Assembly: GCF_019039035.1 (NCBI RefSeq) | Contig: NZ_JAHNZT010000008.1 | Location: 209,287 to 273,286 of the forward strand | Reading direction: 5' to 3' | Origin: Citreicoccus inhibens | GTDB lineage: Bacteria > Myxococcota > Myxococcia > Myxococcales > Myxococcaceae | Length of the DNA stretch: 64,000 nucleotides | Part shown: in pieces, positions 63,913 through 64,000 of the stretch | Numbering within the stretch: the stretch's first letter is position 1 | How the letters are laid out: every line of letters begins with the position of its first letter | Notes under the pieces: generated by a model | Told to the model about the DNA's origin: nothing | Seen by the model: the letters and a program-made list of their open reading frames with translations, nothing else | Database searches by the model: none | Position numbers and translations under genes: made by a program

Positions 63913-64000
63913 AAGTAAGCCTCACGACTTATTAGTACCGGTTAGCTGAGCATGTTACCACGCTTACACACCCGGCCTATCAACGTGGTAGTCTACCACG
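63913..64000 (-). rRNA. 23S ribosomal RNA, 3' end, truncated at window edge
   Basis: The minus strand reads GATAGGCCGGGTGTGTAAGC, GAGCTAACCGGTACTAAT-like sequence and CGTGAGGCTTA, the conserved end of bacterial 23S rRNA. The gene continues beyond the right edge. The 3' end is placed near 63913. Confidence 0.9.

Overview
The window looks like a chromosomal segment from a myxobacterium (Myxococcota, probably suborder Cystobacterineae). The evidence is very high GC with strong third-position GC bias, a Ser/Thr kinase with HRDVSPQN catalytic loop and C-terminal PEGA-like repeats, many lipoproteins, paired MaoC-type hydratases, an RpoH-box sigma factor and sigma-54-like promoters. The assignment is inferred from gene content; no database was searched. 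I see no phage, IS element, CRISPR array or tRNA.

Layout. (1) 1-10.6 kb, minus strand: a Tad/Flp-type pilus region in two blocks. cpaB-tadB-tadC-FHA gene runs off the left edge. A tightly overlapping seven-gene set encodes TadE/TadG-like pseudopilins, two secreted proteins, a tiny Flp-like prepilin candidate and a membrane protein. No secretin, TadZ or CpaF ATPase is present here. (2) 10.7-17.9 kb, minus: an ECF sigma factor with its zf-HC2 anti-sigma factor, a DUF2085-like membrane protein, two oligopeptide-type ABC ATPases without permeases, two stand-alone GspE-N (MshEN) proteins and a DUF4292-type lipoprotein, mostly overlapping or closely spaced. (3) 17.9-26.7 kb: an ExbB/ExbD pair, an acyl-CoA dehydrogenase, two MaoC-fold hydratases, a DapB-like dehydrogenase, an HD-GYP response regulator and a HEAT-repeat/cyclophilin lipoprotein. 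(4) 26.8-33.2 kb: zinc-ribbon membrane protein, MoxR ATPase and DUF58 protein in a row, then a SNF2/RapA-like helicase. (5) 33.3-42.4 kb: DUF72, lipid kinase, a Fic protein with an unknown partner, class III aminotransferase, astacin-like protease, RsgA, RpoH-type sigma factor and LysE exporter. (6) 42.4-56 kb: aspS, a metalloprotease-like lipoprotein with a beta-barrel protein, a YHS protein, recJ, and the classical queA-tgt-yajC-secD-secF run preceded by a SpoIID-like gene. (7) 56-64 kb: small membrane and exported proteins, two coupled lysine-2,3-aminomutase-family radical SAM genes, a PEGA kinase, and the 3' end of an rRNA operon (5S and partial 23S, minus strand).

Functional picture. Housekeeping genes (aspS, recJ, rsgA, sec, queuosine, rRNA) are interleaved with envelope-assembly and signalling genes. 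The points most worth following are: the tad pseudopilin operon with its hidden Flp-like subunit next to an ECF/anti-sigma switch; the orphan Opp ATPases coupled to MshEN-only proteins; the coupled KamA pair whose upstream member has an altered PLP-site motif; a close match to a sigma-54 promoter in front of the RpoH-type sigma gene; the Fic protein with a GNAR motif and its uncharacterised partner; and the HEAT-cyclophilin fusion. I did not find a system I can confidently call new. These are leads, not conclusions.
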